A stretch of DNA of 37,560 nucleotides. Source: Pleurotus djamor. Taxonomy: Eukaryota > Basidiomycota > Agaricomycetes > Agaricales > Pleurotaceae. This document shows positions 1 to 10,367 of this stretch, piece by piece (within the stretch, counting starts at the first letter, position 1; each line of letters starts with the position of its first letter). The stretch covers positions 1 to 37,560 of the forward strand of contig JAPEVF010000441.1 in assembly GCA_029747585.1 (NCBI GenBank), read 5' to 3'. Position numbers and translations under genes: made by a program. The notes below the pieces were generated by a model. That model had not been told where the DNA came from. It did no database searches and was given only the letters and a program-made list of their open reading frames with translations.

Positions 1-3000
1 TATTGCGCAAGTCTTTCTCTCTCTCCGGCAAGCTATGCGGTTCTGACGGCTGGACCGATCGGAGCGACGAAGCATGGAACTTGTCTGAAGGTACGTCGAT
101 ATCTAAAGGAGCTACAGGGACTTTATTCCAAATGTTGTCTTCTAGGTATGTCACCAAGGTACTTGTAAACGCGGGGTCTGAGAGAATACGATCCTTGAGT
201 TTGTCTGGGTTCAATGAGCCATCAAGCCAGATGAGCATATGACAGTGAAGGGTTCCACGTCCTTGGGATTCAACACATCCGTAGTATGCCTTTGTTGTAC
301 CTAGAATTCCACCTCTACCGCTACACCCTTCGTCGGGACTGTATTTTAGCAGTGCTGAGATGAATGCACGCATGTACACATGAAAGAACTCGGCTCCAAG
401 ACATGGATTTCGGGCAACCTTGACTGCCTGACTCCAGTATTGAGGAATATCATCTGGTGTCATCGCATCAAGATCGAAGTCGTCACCAGATAGAAATTTC
501 ACTATAGGATTGTAGACGTCGGCCGGATTCAAAGTGATGAAAAAGTTGGGAAGCCCTTCTTCGAGCATCAGCGCACGGATTTCGTTTCGCATTTGTATCT
601 TTGATGATGATGAACCCTGAACGCCTTGTGTAATTATATTCACTTCACGTAGGAGTCTATATACTCGTCGCTCTTGGTCATCTGCGGGTATGAATGTCTC
701 ACCCCCCTGCAATCGTGCGCAAATAGTGGTAATCGTCTCATGAGATATGGAGGTCAGCTGCATAGCCAGCTCTTGAAAGTTAGACTGTCGTGTTTTTAGA
801 CTTGTCCGCAGGAGACTTTCCCGCTTTTGTAGGATGTTAAAAACTGAGAACATGAAGCCGCAGTGCTCCCTGAAGCGTGAGTCACTCAAAGTTAGCATGT
901 GTCGTGCCAATGAACGCATCGACAGCGGGGATGATCGCGTGCTATCATCGAAGCCCCCAGTGCCATAAGGAAATAGCGACGGATACATCATTGGAAACAT
1001 AGAGGGGTTGTTAAAAGAGTTGACTGGATCAGGGCCATGAGGGATACGGACAAAGCTGCCTGCTGATGTGAGGTGCTGCAGCGCTGCTGCCCTCAAGGCA
1101 CTTGGCGAGGATAGAGGATCGACATCGGCAATCATCACACTTTGAAATGGGACAGTTGATTCTGTGTTCTCCGCATTCTGGCTAGGGATGTCTGACTCGT
1201 CATATCTGGAGAGTAAGGTTGAGGACACCCGAGACGACTCAATCCGCTCAACATGCAGCGGCAGATGGCCTAGCACTTTTACCTCGTCCAGAACAGTGTG
1301 GTTTACTTGGATATCTTTGTACAGATGGTTGTGCTGCTGTAGCCATCTCAGCCCTCGTCGTACCCTGTCAGCTCTGACAGCAAGTGGCGTACTGCGTAGA
1401 ATCCTATCATTGGATATGTCCCCACTGCCAACAAACATGACACAGATGTAAGCGGATAGCTCTTCCAAAGACGGTGGTAAAATCTTTGCAATCCCGGCTG
1501 TGTCCTGCGGGTAAACGATAACATTTCCCTTGAGGGCTCGCTGAGTAATGGGAGTTGCTGAACCTACATCGACCTCTCGTAGTTGAACAATCATGCATTT
1601 GGTACGACATAAGGCAATCATAGCTTCTTCAACAACAGACAAATTACTAAGTTCCACAGGAATATCACCCAGGAAATTGCCGTTTGCAATTGCATACAAC
1701 GGCGTTCGTCCTCGCGACAGGCTTCCTTGACACCGTCGACATACTTGTATCACAATGTCTTCAACTCGGGATGCATTCATATTGCGGACACCTCCCTTGT
1801 CAAGGATGAATGGCAATAGAATTCCGTTCATGGTAGGAGGTATAGATATTTGATAAGTCGTGTCATTCTTTTGCCCTTTGTATGTATGACTCTTCACAGA
1901 TAGTAAGTGTAAGGGAACTTCATTTCCCGGGAAAGAACTGATTTGGCCTGTAGGGACATTCTCGGCGCAAACCGCACAAACAGTCTTACGAAGACTTCTC
2001 GATGATGTTTCATTTAGGAAATCGGAAATTAAGCTATCCTTCTCAGTTTGGCTCAGCACAACAGGCCATTCCACCACAGGGCCATTAGTAGATGCTAGGT
2101 GATAGGGCTCCCTTGGCCGCTCACCGTGAGTGGTGTCATCGCTGCTCCTTCCGGCTTCCAAGCGAGCGATCTCATCAATGAATCGCCGTTTAAGTATGGG
2201 CCAAGTATCCTGTGGTTGGAAGCTAATACCCTTGATGCGGAAGAGGCGTCGCAGATCGTCCGCCTTTAGCACGTGGGTAATGATCCGATAAAGCCTCGCC
2301 TGTATCATGTCATAATCACTATTGAAGTCGTCGGAAGAGCAACTAGATAGAGTGGCTCTGCAGCCAATAGGTATCATCGAAGCGCGTAGCTTCTCAATGC
2401 ACTCTCCACTGGCAATATGATCTATCAGTCTTTGCCGGAGATCCTCTCTTTGCAACGTTTCTACATTGGCTATCCCGTGGATGATTGAGAGGGCCCGTAG
2501 CATTGGTAGCTTGATGGAACGATCACACTTGACGACGTCCTTCAATGTATAGGTCTTCATATGAGTCTGTGTAATCATCCTCTGCTTGGTTTCCAGTAGA
2601 TCGACAAGCTCATCCATGTCGAGCTCTTTACCGCTGTCAGCTGCCCCTACAGCATGACAAACGCCACGAAGATGACTAGCATTTAGTGTTGCATTGCTAA
2701 GGAGCCATGAATACGCATCATACGACATGTGTAGACAGGAAGTAAATGGTTTCGAGAATTGACGACAGGCTTCTGGTAAGGTATGTGATGGACCACTTTG
2801 GACCATGCATGCCGCTGACATTACATGGCTCACTAGTCTTTCCCGGCACTTGGACACTGAGCTGTCAGGGGATATGCAATGCTGGGCCATGTGGTCCCGA
2901 ATGTCAGGCATGCAATCTGAGAAGAGATATAGCCCCGATGACACATCGGTTAATGAAGTCTGCAGGGGATTAGCGGACATCGCTATCTGAGAGACTAGCC

Positions 3001-3385
3001 TAGACTGTGGATAGGGAGAAATGCCACTACTCGTGGCACGTTGAGAAGGCATGACGGTATCTATGTGTTTCATTAATATTGTGAATTGATATATGGAGAA
3101 AGAGCGGTAACCTTGAACTGATGTGACGACAAATCTCATATACAATGCGACCCAGTCCCTTCCTAACACAACATCTTCGGTATGATTGTCAGACACCTCA
3201 AGTTGTAAGTCCACCATAAATGGCTGGTGCGTGGTTTCTACCACCACTGGGAGGAAAATCTTATCGCCAATATCACTCGATGGATAAAATAGTTGAGCGG
3301 TATGGAGGGAAACACTGGAGTTAGGGAGTGACGCATCCACAACTGATTTCACCAAGATATCACGAAGGTAGGTTATCATGTTCAT
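1..3385 (-). mobile_element. Helitron (5' coding part), cut by window edge
   Basis: The whole interval is one open minus-strand frame encoding the N-terminal part of a Helitron rolling-circle transposase. The PIF1-type helicase half and the 3' terminus would lie to the left, outside the window. The 5' terminus should lie to the right of 3385, but I could not fix it because Helitrons make no target duplication and the TC end is too short to recognise alone. The solo LTR at 4416 is a different element. Confidence 0.88.
2..3385 (-). CDS. Helitron RepHel protein, N-terminal 1,128 codons (partial)
   Basis: Rolling-circle replication initiator/helicase of a Helitron; it nicks and transfers single-stranded transposon DNA in the nucleus. 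The minus frame is open from the ATG at 3385 (stop codon just upstream at 3397-3395) to the window edge. In order I see: a short segment around residues 70-80 with VVLGRDW, reminiscent of a retropepsin-like strand; a CxxC pair near residue 471 and another near 550; an ANG..LGDIP stretch followed by a DUF6570-like block (about 570-690, with PPSLEELSAYICVMFVG); and the Helitron_like_N domain (about 800 onward) with NFFITLNPADV near 946 and GRGTLHCHMLIWLDGS, whose His1047-x-His1049 is the metal-binding HUH pair. No stop or frameshift is seen, so this copy may be recent. The start could be the second ATG two codons in. Confidence 0.9.
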   Translation of the reverse strand, partial: MNMITYLRDILVKSVVDASLPNSSVSLHTAQLFYPSSDIGDKIFLPVVVETTHQPFMVDLQLEVSDNHTEDVVLGRDWVALYMRFVVTSVQGYRSFSIYQFTILMKHIDTVMPSQRATSSGISPYPQSRLVSQIAMSANPLQTSLTDVSSGLYLFSDCMPDIRDHMAQHCISPDSSVSKCRERLVSHVMSAACMVQSGPSHTLPEACRQFSKPFTSCLHMSYDAYSWLLSNATLNASHLRGVCHAVGAADSGKELDMDELVDLLETKQRMITQTHMKTYTLKDVVKCDRSIKLPMLRALSIIHGIANVETLQREDLRQRLIDHIASGECIEKLRASMIPIGCRATLSSCSSDDFNSDYDMIQARLYRIITHVLKADDLRRLFRIKGISFQPQDTWPILKRRFIDEIARLEAGRSSDDTTHGERPREPYHLASTNGPVVEWPVVLSQTEKDSLISDFLNETSSRSLRKTVCAVCAENVPTGQISSFPGNEVPLHLLSVKSHTYKGQKNDTTYQISIPPTMNGILLPFILDKGGVRNMNASRVEDIVIQVCRRCQGSLSRGRTPLYAIANGNFLGDIPVELSNLSVVEEAMIALCRTKCMIVQLREVDVGSATPITQRALKGNVIVYPQDTAGIAKILPPSLEELSAYICVMFVGSGDISNDRILRSTPLAVRADRVRRGLRWLQQHNHLYKDIQVNHTVLDEVKVLGHLPLHVERIESSRVSSTLLSRYDESDIPSQNAENTESTVPFQSVMIADVDPLSSPSALRAAALQHLTSAGSFVRIPHGPDPVNSFNNPSMFPMMYPSLFPYGTGGFDDSTRSSPLSMRSLARHMLTLSDSRFREHCGFMFSVFNILQKRESLLRTSLKTRQSNFQELAMQLTSISHETITTICARLQGGETFIPADDQERRVYRLLREVNIITQGVQGSSSSKIQMRNEIRALMLEEGLPNFFITLNPADVYNPIVKFLSGDDFDLDAMTPDDIPQYWSQAVKVARNPCLGAEFFHVYMRAFISALLKYSPDEGCSGRGGILGTTKAYYGCVESQGRGTLHCHMLIWLDGSLNPDKLKDRILSDPAFTSTLVTYLEDNIWNKVPVAPLDIDVPSDKFHASSLRSVQPSEPHSLPEREKDLRN

Positions 3386-4410
3386 TGAAATGAGTTAAAG
3401 GTCAGAGACGCCTCATTAAATACTGACAGAGGCTGCAACATGAGGCACCAGAGGTATCATGACGGCAGGTAAAATACCATGCTGCATTCTTGTTGAACTC
3501 GCATGTCAAATAATAATGCATGCTGCCAAGGGAAATGTGGTCGGTGTCGCACCAATACCACGTGTTTCGTCACTGGTCAACTGACGTCTTTATTGTGCAG
3601 GATCCTGTTCATGGACTCACTCATTGATCATGTGTGCTGCCAAGGAAGGTTTCACAAATATAGGGCCTATAAAACGAGGCCGATGCGTGACCCTTCTCAG
3701 GCAGGCGCTATGACGACAGGTGTGTGCGCATCAACTATAAATACAGGCCAGAATGGTCGCCTACAGCTGTAGTTTACTTAAAGCCATTGACCAGAGACAA
3801 TCCTCCATGTCCCTCCCTAGCACCGAACTAGTCAGCAGCCATATGGCTCAGCCATCGGCTGAGTACCCAGACAACTCTTCCATATCTGTCAGGATTTCCT
3901 CGCTGGAGCCAACGCTTCTTGATGCCGATGCAGCGACTGACAGCGCAGATGGTGGTCATGATACCAGAGACGGTGATCTACTAGGAAATTGTTGCAGAGA
4001 TTTATTTCTACTACCATACAGAGTTATCTCAGTGGAGCACCAAGGGAGAGGTTGCGAGCACTTGCATATTACTATAGAGCATGAATAAGCACTTGTCGCC
4101 TTATATATCATATCGCCCATCCGCCCTAGGATGCTTAGAGCTATTTGTGGATAATTTCTGCCAATGAGGAGCTGTCAGTTGGCGGACCTGATGGTGGCGA
4201 TTCTTACCAAGGTCGTCATCACGGGCCCTATAGGAATCTTTCACGGAGTGTGAATATGGCATTCTACGGATCATACCTGTCATTGGTGTAGCCTGATAAT
4301 ACCCTATGTGAGTCGCTGCGATGGCAGATGACCTCGTTTACAATCCTTGCCAAGCAAACAATTGTCCAGGCGTCATCCATGCATGGTAATTCCTCTCAGA
4401 TGCCAAGTTC
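3386..4410. other. Helitron upstream region, no confident gene
   Basis: This stretch lies between the Helitron start codon and the solo LTR. It should include the Helitron promoter and its unresolved 5' end. Two similar short segments near 3520 and 3640 share the word GCTGCCAAGG. A TATAAATA lies at 3736-3743 upstream of a short plus-strand ORF listed separately. Confidence 0.4.
3807..4088 (+). CDS. Hypothetical small ORF, 93 aa
   Basis: I do not recognise this protein. The frame is open from an earlier ATG at 3753, but 3807 is preferred because it sits 71 nt after a TATAAATA box (3736-3743), the spacing seen at other genes here. The predicted product is acidic and Ser/Asp-rich in its first half (for example DADAATDSADGGHDTRDGD) with no membrane segment or known motif. 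It may be a first exon, or chance coding in sequence associated with the adjacent transposon. Confidence 0.25.
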   Translation: MSLPSTELVSSHMAQPSAEYPDNSSISVRISSLEPTLLDADAATDSADGGHDTRDGDLLGNCCRDLFLLPYRVISVEHQGRGCEHLHITIEHE

Positions 4411-4862
4411 ACCAATGTCACGCTCCGCGTGACTGCCCCTCTGGGAACCCCGGTCACGTGACTAGCCCCTAGCCCCTGTCCGGGATTCATCGGATGGTTT
4501 GGTGTTCACTTATGTACAAAGTCTCATTGTTCACTTTAGCCGCGCCTCATGCTACACTTGAGGCACTCAGTATATATAGTAGCTATTATTGTCTCTTGCT
4601 CCTTAGTTCGAATATAAACGTTTCTTCCCTCTTCCTTGCGGGATTCATCCCTCGCTCCTCCTTCGTCCTCACGAATCCCGAATCCCGGACACGAGAGTGC
4701 CTGTGGACACAACGCTGCTCTCCAGTCGTTGTTGTCGCAAGTCCGTCTCTTCGTTCCTGAACGCCGTTCGTCGTTCATTCGGATTCATCCTCTCCTCTTT
4801 CACGACCAACGCCGTTCGAATCCCGCTCCCCCTGTCTCTCGGGATTGGGTTCTAACAACCAA
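4411..4862. repeat. Target-site duplication ACCAA flanking the solo LTR
   Basis: The same five bases immediately flank the TGT...ACA element on the left (4411-4415) and right (4858-4862). Both copies are unmutated, which shows the exact insertion site and suggests a fairly young insertion. Confidence 0.85.
4416..4857. mobile_element. Solo LTR of an LTR retrotransposon, 442 bp
   Basis: The element begins TGTCACG and ends CTAACA, giving the TG...CA ends required by retroviral-type integrases. It is bracketed by a perfect 5-bp direct repeat, ACCAA at 4411-4415 and at 4858-4862. Inside are a TATATATAG promoter-like box near 4572, an AATATAAA polyadenylation-like signal near 4612 and a CT-rich 3' half with several copies of a GGGATTC/GAATCCC word. 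No gag or pol sequence is next to it, so it is the product of recombination between two LTRs. Superfamily cannot be told from the LTR alone; the 5-bp duplication fits both Ty3 and Ty1 types. Confidence 0.85.
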
Positions 4863-5065
4863 GTCCAATCAAGACACTTGGCATTGATACCTCGACTTGA
4901 GAACTAGCCTTTGACATATCATGACATTTTAATCGATCTACTTAGCACCTATGATCCGTCAGTATACCAAGAACAATTGACAGGACATAGTTGGAGAATT
5001 TCAACGTGACACCAAGTCATAATGCATAAACCGTCGAGCACCAAGATATGCACTCAAATATATGC

Positions 5066-5073
5066 TATAAAAG
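5066..5073 (+). promoter_or_regulatory. TATA box of first NTase-like paralogue
   Basis: TATAAAAG, 59 nt upstream (first base to first base) of the ATG at 5125. The third paralogue has an almost identical spacing (58 nt). Confidence 0.6.
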
Positions 5074-5124
5074 GGCTTAAGCGGTTGAGCTAACCTACCA
5101 GAAATCACCAGTTCGTAAACAGCA

Positions 5125-6491
5125 ATGGTATGGCTTTTATCTCTGGAAAAATGTTGTGCCCTAACAAATATCAATCCAGGTCTCCCAAACCATCGTCGAC
5201 AATGACGAGGTGAGCCCCGTTCAGACATAATCACGCCCATCATAATGACATGGCATTTAGAATGCTTCGCCGGCCAACACATCCGACCCTGTCACTGTCA
5301 ATGCTTCCATTCCAAACCCTAATGGGGCATTGCCCACATCGCAGCTTGATAGTATGTCATTTCACTTGCGCAGTTGTGCAGCTAATAATTCTCGTTGTAG
5401 CATACTTACAGCAAGTGTACTCAGTGGATCGACTCTTGTCACGGCATCTCTATGGTCGACATATTGAAGGCTTCCGGGAAATGCAGGCCCTCACGGGACT
5501 GATCATCTCAGGCTCCTCAGTACTTAATTTTCTGACCCTTGAAGCTGACAACACCAGTGACATAGACCTCTATGTCCCTATTACTGGTGGCGAATATGTC
5601 GGAGCATGGCTACAAAGGATTGGCTGTATTCCCCATTACAAGAATCAACGCATATCCTTCTTTCGTACCCTCCAAGAGAAGCTTCGGGGCGTGTTGAATC
5701 TGACCCTATCAGATCTTCGATCTCACACACCACAAGCTCTTCTTCAGGACATTCCCTTGACACCACCCCGGCCATCAGTGTACGCCTCGATTCTTAGTGA
5801 CTCAAATCCATATCAATCTCGTCAAATTCTCACTGTCGTCGACTTTTTGTCACCAAAGAAGACCAAGATCCAACTTGTCATCTGTGTTGGGACCGTGATT
5901 GATGCGTTGCTCAGCTTTCACTCGTGTGAGTTCTTCGCTTCACGCTTAAGCCTGCCTTGACTTCTCTAATTGTACTTCAAGCCCATGTGATGAACTTCGC
6001 AACCGCCCATGCCTGCTACTGTCTTTTCCCAGAAGAAACAATTGGACTAAAGACTTCACTGAAGTTTCCCAACCAGAACCCCCGAACCGTCGAAGCATAC
6101 AAGAAGTATCGTAGTCGTGGGTGGCGGTACATAGAAAATGCCGAAGAAGCACGTAGCCTCAAGCTTTTTTCTCCAGGAGAACGTCATGTTGGTGACCGCC
6201 ATACGCTGATAACACCATTATCTCCGCCCCTCAAGGATTTATCATCGGAGTTTGACGAAATGTATCGGAGCACCAGGTTCAGTGTCGACTTCAGCGATCT
6301 CTTCATGGGGTCCCCTTACATTGAGCATACATCGTTTGTTTGCCATTTTTATGAGAGGAATGTCTTGGATACTCACTTCATTCTGCAGGACTTTCTTCGA
6401 TTGCTTGTATAAGCCGGCGATGACCCGCGGGCTTCCTGATGATGATATCCGTAGTCGTATGTCGTCCCCAGTCTTGATTGTTGAGACTTGA
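5125..6491 (+). CDS. Nucleotidyltransferase-like lineage-specific protein, paralogue A (about 367 aa)
   Basis: Proposed exons: 5125-5127, 5180-5209, 5261-5351, 5401-5925, 5982-6333, 6389-6491; every join keeps frame and gives no internal stop. The function is unknown. The family has a core with IISGSS (Gly79-Ser80) followed by SDIDLYV (Asp95, Asp97), which fits the hG[GS]...Dh[DE]h signature of the nucleotidyltransferase fold, then a strand TKIQLVI before the conserved HS[intron]..VMN and CYCLFPEET segments. The third acidic position is Gln here, so activity is uncertain. The first exon is only the ATG; an alternative start at 5250, reading through an in-frame intron, is possible but gives a poorer N-terminus. 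Intron positions match paralogues B and C. It lies just after a solo LTR and has its own TATA box. The 5' end is less sure than the core. Confidence 0.8.
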
Positions 6492-7448
6492 TGTCGACAC
6501 CTCGGGAGTAATTTCTCCTAGAAGTTGTAGTATTGTTTGAAATAAATCGTGTACATTATGTGATGACAGGCTCAACAACAATCAATTATCACTGCTTTCT
6601 AACTATGACAACAATACTTGATGATGATACATCGGATGCTAGCATGAGTGGCCTCTGCTCGTCGTCACTTGTGAGGAGGACGGCAAACAGGCTACTTATG
6701 ACTCTAAATTAGGGCTGCCATGCTACTGCAGGAGAGAGATATACTAAAGAGCGTCCTCCATATATATTCATCTTGGCTAGCTGCACAGTCAGACATCGAC
6801 AAAGAGTCCAGGAGAAATCGCTGGCTATTATCACAGTGATGTGAGGCACAGTGCTTGTAGCCCAGCTCAATTCCAAGATCCCAGCCAACCGTCAAATCTC
6901 GGTAAGCGTGCATGTCCAATTCGGCTCCGGCTGATATGGCCATTGCGATCCGCTGATGATACTCACCCCGCCCAGCGACACACTCGCCCAATACCAAGAA
7001 GACATCCAGCCCGCCACCCCAAGATGTGGTCACAGGTACCTGGAAATGGTAAGTCATGCATTTAAAATTCGGTATCATTACCTGTATCCATGCCCTTGAC
7101 AATGATTATAGTCGTTCCCATGATCCCTATTGACACCGCAATAGCACGGAACCACAACCTTCATGGCCAGATATCAGGCCAAACTTGACGTCCAAGCTTG
7201 CAGTAGCCCCCCGTGACTTTGGCCAAGATCAAAGCGTGAGAGAAGTGAGCTTATCTCAGCGTACTGTAGATAGCCATTACCACCGCCGCCCCCGCCGCCA
7301 AGCTCTTGTCAGGCGCCACCAAGGACAAACCAGCTTTGAGATATTCTATCAGGCGCACACAGTCCGCACACATTCTCTCTGTGCTGTCAGCCTGGGGTGC
7401 CGCAACAGTGAAGTTATTGACCTTCTTTCAATAGCTTTTTGATACTCG
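6492..7448. other. Intergenic region between paralogues A and B
   Basis: This holds the 3' flank of A and the promoter region of B. A minus-strand open frame at 6704-7102 lacks a good start and resembles nothing I know. I see no repeat or RNA gene. Confidence 0.4.
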
Positions 7449-7456
7449 TATATAAG
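7449..7456 (+). promoter_or_regulatory. TATA box upstream of paralogue B
   Basis: TATATAAG. A second TATAAG lies at about 7506, closer to the coding start at 7589. A short upstream reading frame (ATG at 7544, ten codons) sits between them and the gene and could affect translation if included in the transcript. Confidence 0.45.
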
Positions 7457-7588
7457 ATGTAATCCACCGGTTTAAAACCCTCCACTGAACTCGACATCGT
7501 CTCTCTATAAGACTATACACAAGCAAAGAGCAACTTGTAAGACATGGTTTTTCATATAGCTCGCTTCTTAATGTAGCTGCGCTCCTAG

Positions 7589-8905
7589 ATGGCACCTTAC
7601 CCCCACGGAAGTATCTTCATCAACGAGGACCTTCGTCGACGTACTCAACGTGCAGTGGTATGTTATTCAATACCTACCAGCCATGTGCTTTCTGATGGCG
7701 GGACTTCTACGCACAGACACGGCAATTGGAGACACCTTCACTGACCCACAGTGTCTCCAGTGAAGACGAGGCTGTGGGATATACCAGTGTCGCGTCTCTA
7801 CCCTCTCTTACCACTGTCGACGCTCTTAACGATCACGTTTGGTCGCTTGAACGATGCCTGAAGGCACATTTTCCTCGTCAATCAGTCCCGTTCTTTCGAG
7901 TCATCCAAGCTACCTCAGGCATGATCGTATCTGGCCACACTGCTCTCCAGTTCATTGACATGGTGCATGAGCCTGGAAGGGTGCTTGACCTGTATGTCAA
8001 TGTCAAGACGTCGCTGACGGCTGGTATTGGCTTGGAAAACCTGGGCTGTACCGCTGTCACACGCACTGGGGAACCTACAACGTTTATCGACTGTCTCCGA
8101 ACAGCCAATAACATGGTTGGCCTCCGGAATAGTCTTATCTCCCAGGATATTGGGTTCTCCCACATCACTGATGAAGAGCGATGCCCTCAGTATATCGTCC
8201 GTGATGATGGACTTGGGTATGCAAACGGCCTTTCACGTTATCCCAATCAGGTCATCTATACCGTTGTCACCTTTATCGGGCCCATGAACACGAAGATCGA
8301 TCTGGTCATCTCCCTTTGCTCCGTTGCCGCACTTGTAACTCTCTTTCACTCCAGTGAGTATTGGCTTTCATGAAACCCCATCTCATCTGACTGGTTAACT
8401 TTCATTTCAAGCCTTACTCATGAATATCATTACACCAAAGAGTTGCATTTGCCTCTTTCCCAACGAAACCATATACAAGCGAACGGGCCTTACCATCCAA
8501 AGTAGAACGGTGTTCCAGAGTGACGTTCGCAAGAAGTGTCTAGTTCGGGGCTACGAGATGCTAGCAACTCGGAAGGATGCTAGCGAGGCAGGCCTCTTTG
8601 CACCAGGTAGAAGATCAAGTCACAACTCAAACATCCTCTACATTCCACTACATCCGATAATCGATACTCTCGCCACCCCGTTTGATGACGAGTTTGACAG
8701 GGCTGTCTACGATCTTACCTTCACAGGTAGTCCATTCACCAATGCAAAGCTCTCCTATGTTGGGTATGGTCAGCATGTCTCATCAGTCGTAAAATGCTAA
8801 TGTGCTCCAACCAGGTTGTCCAGTTCGGCATCCGAGGATATCAACCTTAGAGAGGTGGTGAAAGAGCTTGAGGATGAGGAAATGGACAAGGCTGCAGTAT
8901 TATGA
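7589..8905 (+). CDS. Nucleotidyltransferase-like lineage-specific protein, paralogue B (about 382 aa)
   Basis: Exons 7589-7657, 7717-8353, 8412-8763 and 8815-8905 join in frame. The protein is a clear relative of A and C: IQATSGMIVSGHTALQF, then VLDLYV (Asp114), a strand KIDLVIS with Asp218, the FHS[intron]TLLMNII junction and CICLFPNETI. Compared with A, the Gly-Ser is Gly96-His97 and the first of the two paired acids is lost, but the third acidic position (Asp218) is kept. The C-terminus ends in a short acidic/basic helix-like tail (about residues 358-382). Exon 3 is 352 nt, exactly the length of the matching exon in A. The function is unknown; a nucleotidyltransferase-derived fold is inference from motif spacing, not from a search. 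Confidence 0.85.
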
Positions 8906-9403
8906 ACGTAAAGTACTGAGGAGACACAGCATAACGAGCTGACAGTAGGCATGCAATATCAATGATGTACGCTTTGTGCACAGTGAATAAAGGATGATTG
9001 ATCGCCAGGCTTTTCACACTTTCTCTTTGCTATATCTGCCCTCTCTGCTTCATTCTATTTCATGTTCAAGCTTCGTCACTTTGTCGCTCATTTCATAAGG
9101 TTCGCCATGCTCCTGTGAGGCAAAAGTAAGGCTTCACTTTGCGGCTTCCGGCCTCTCACGAAGCATCATATGGTGGACGCTTTACTAGCTTTGATGGCTG
9201 GAGCGCGGCTATAGTCGACAAGTGGTTTATGGTTCCCACCCTGCACATATGCACGCAAAGCTGCCTCAAATGTTTAGAACGGGTATGCCACCACTGCAAG
9301 TAACTCCTCTACATAGCGTACACAACTATCTTGACATGGAGGAGTCCAATTTCGTCAGCTATACTGCCAATACACACTGAGCTCGATCAAATATATATAC
9401 CCT
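8906..9403. other. Intergenic region, convergent ends of B and the minus-strand ORF
   Basis: I see no gene, repeat or RNA signal in this stretch; it is probably 3' flanking sequence of both neighbours. Confidence 0.4.
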
Positions 9404-10033
9404 CTACGACACACGCGTATATGTTATCAGCCTGTCCAAAGATGTGCTAACCACATCTATATCAACCGCCGAATGACTCTCCTCGCTGAAGCGTATGCTG
9501 GCGTCCACTGATAGAACAACCTGGTTACGCGGTGCCCAGAATGCTACCCAGGTAATGCTCCCATGGTTGTACATCTGTCGAAAGGCCACTAGCAGCTGAA
9601 CATGAATTTTCGTAAACGATACGAGTCCTTGAATGGCACCAAAGCCAAATTTGTGATGATACAGAATGGTTTGCCGATGGATGGGATTATCGTTATGGTT
9701 TGCATCAAGGATGAGCTCTCTAGACAGAATGTCGGGAGAGGATATCTGGGAGAGGAGAATAGGAACGAAGTTCGGTGGAGTTCGGTGGAACCGCATTTCC
9801 ATTGGACCAAGGTCATCACGACTATGGCGATAGATGAAAGGCTCGAGGGTTTGCTCGTTAGAGACAATAGTCTCCCCCTCTCCCCGAAGATAGCGGGTGA
9901 TAGCGGCATGTCGTGCCTTGTCTGGTACTCTGTAGACTCGGGAGCCCTGATCTTGGTCACCATTACCGATGAAGCCAAGGCGACGAAATGTATCGTAGTT
10001 CGATGTCGGAAGGATCACCTCAATCCCGAGCAT
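9404..10033 (-). CDS. Possible divergent fourth member of the NTase-like family (209 aa from first ATG)
   Basis: This is the longest uninterrupted minus frame in the paralogue cluster. It stays open upstream to about 10100 (an acceptor-like TGACAG there could begin an exon), so the true 5' end is unknown. I do not find a named domain. The order of segments resembles A-C: GNLVIFTTS, then a strand GIEVILPT, then RRLGFIG (compare the LQRIGC/ENLGC/ISIGC of the paralogues), and later GLVSFTKIHVQLLVAF where A-C have VDFL/VTFI...KIQLVI/KIDLVI. None of the candidate acidic catalytic positions is clearly present. It may be an old inverted copy or an unrelated protein; similarity was judged by eye. Confidence 0.45.
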   Translation of the reverse strand: MLGIEVILPTSNYDTFRRLGFIGNGDQDQGSRVYRVPDKARHAAITRYLRGEGETIVSNEQTLEPFIYRHSRDDLGPMEMRFHRTPPNFVPILLSQISSPDILSRELILDANHNDNPIHRQTILYHHKFGFGAIQGLVSFTKIHVQLLVAFRQMYNHGSITWVAFWAPRNQVVLSVDASIRFSEESHSAVDIDVVSTSLDRLITYTRVS

Positions 10034-10367
10034 TGTAGTGGGAGGCAATGAAGTGGTGAAGATAACGAGGTTACCGTCCTGGATCAGATTATGAAGACAA
10101 ATCTGTCACTGTCTCCATCACGTTTGGAGCTAGGTTCAGTTAGGATGCCTTAGGATTATCTTGGCACAAAATTGTCAGACCATCTGATGAATGGCCCAGT
10201 AGGCACAAAAGTCACGAGGCTTCACTTGGACCGCTAACCACTACGATGAATCGGATCCAGCCCTCTTTCAGCTTTCAGACCCTGAGGCAGCGACCATACC
10301 AATCTTGTGACTGTGGCCTCCGTTGCTATCTTATCGTAGGCCAATGTGACTCTCTGCTAACTACTGG
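10034..10367. other. Divergent promoter region between the minus ORF and paralogue C
   Basis: About 330 bp without a supported gene. It presumably holds the start region of the minus-strand gene and the upstream sequence of paralogue C. Confidence 0.4.

Noticed and set aside
1407..1610. 67-codon minus-strand frame
   Set aside because: Out of frame with the continuous Helitron reading frame that covers the same bases.
4477..4857. Shorter LTR starting at TGTCCGGG
   Set aside because: The flanks of this start do not match the right flank, whereas the start at 4416 gives a perfect ACCAA duplication.
4494..4887. Several 60-90-codon frames on both strands
   Set aside because: They lie inside the solo LTR and have no protein-like features.
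6704..7102. 132-codon minus-strand open frame between paralogues A and B
   Set aside because: It begins at a TTG, has no recognisable motif, and contains donor- and acceptor-like signals without a consistent splice model; probably chance.
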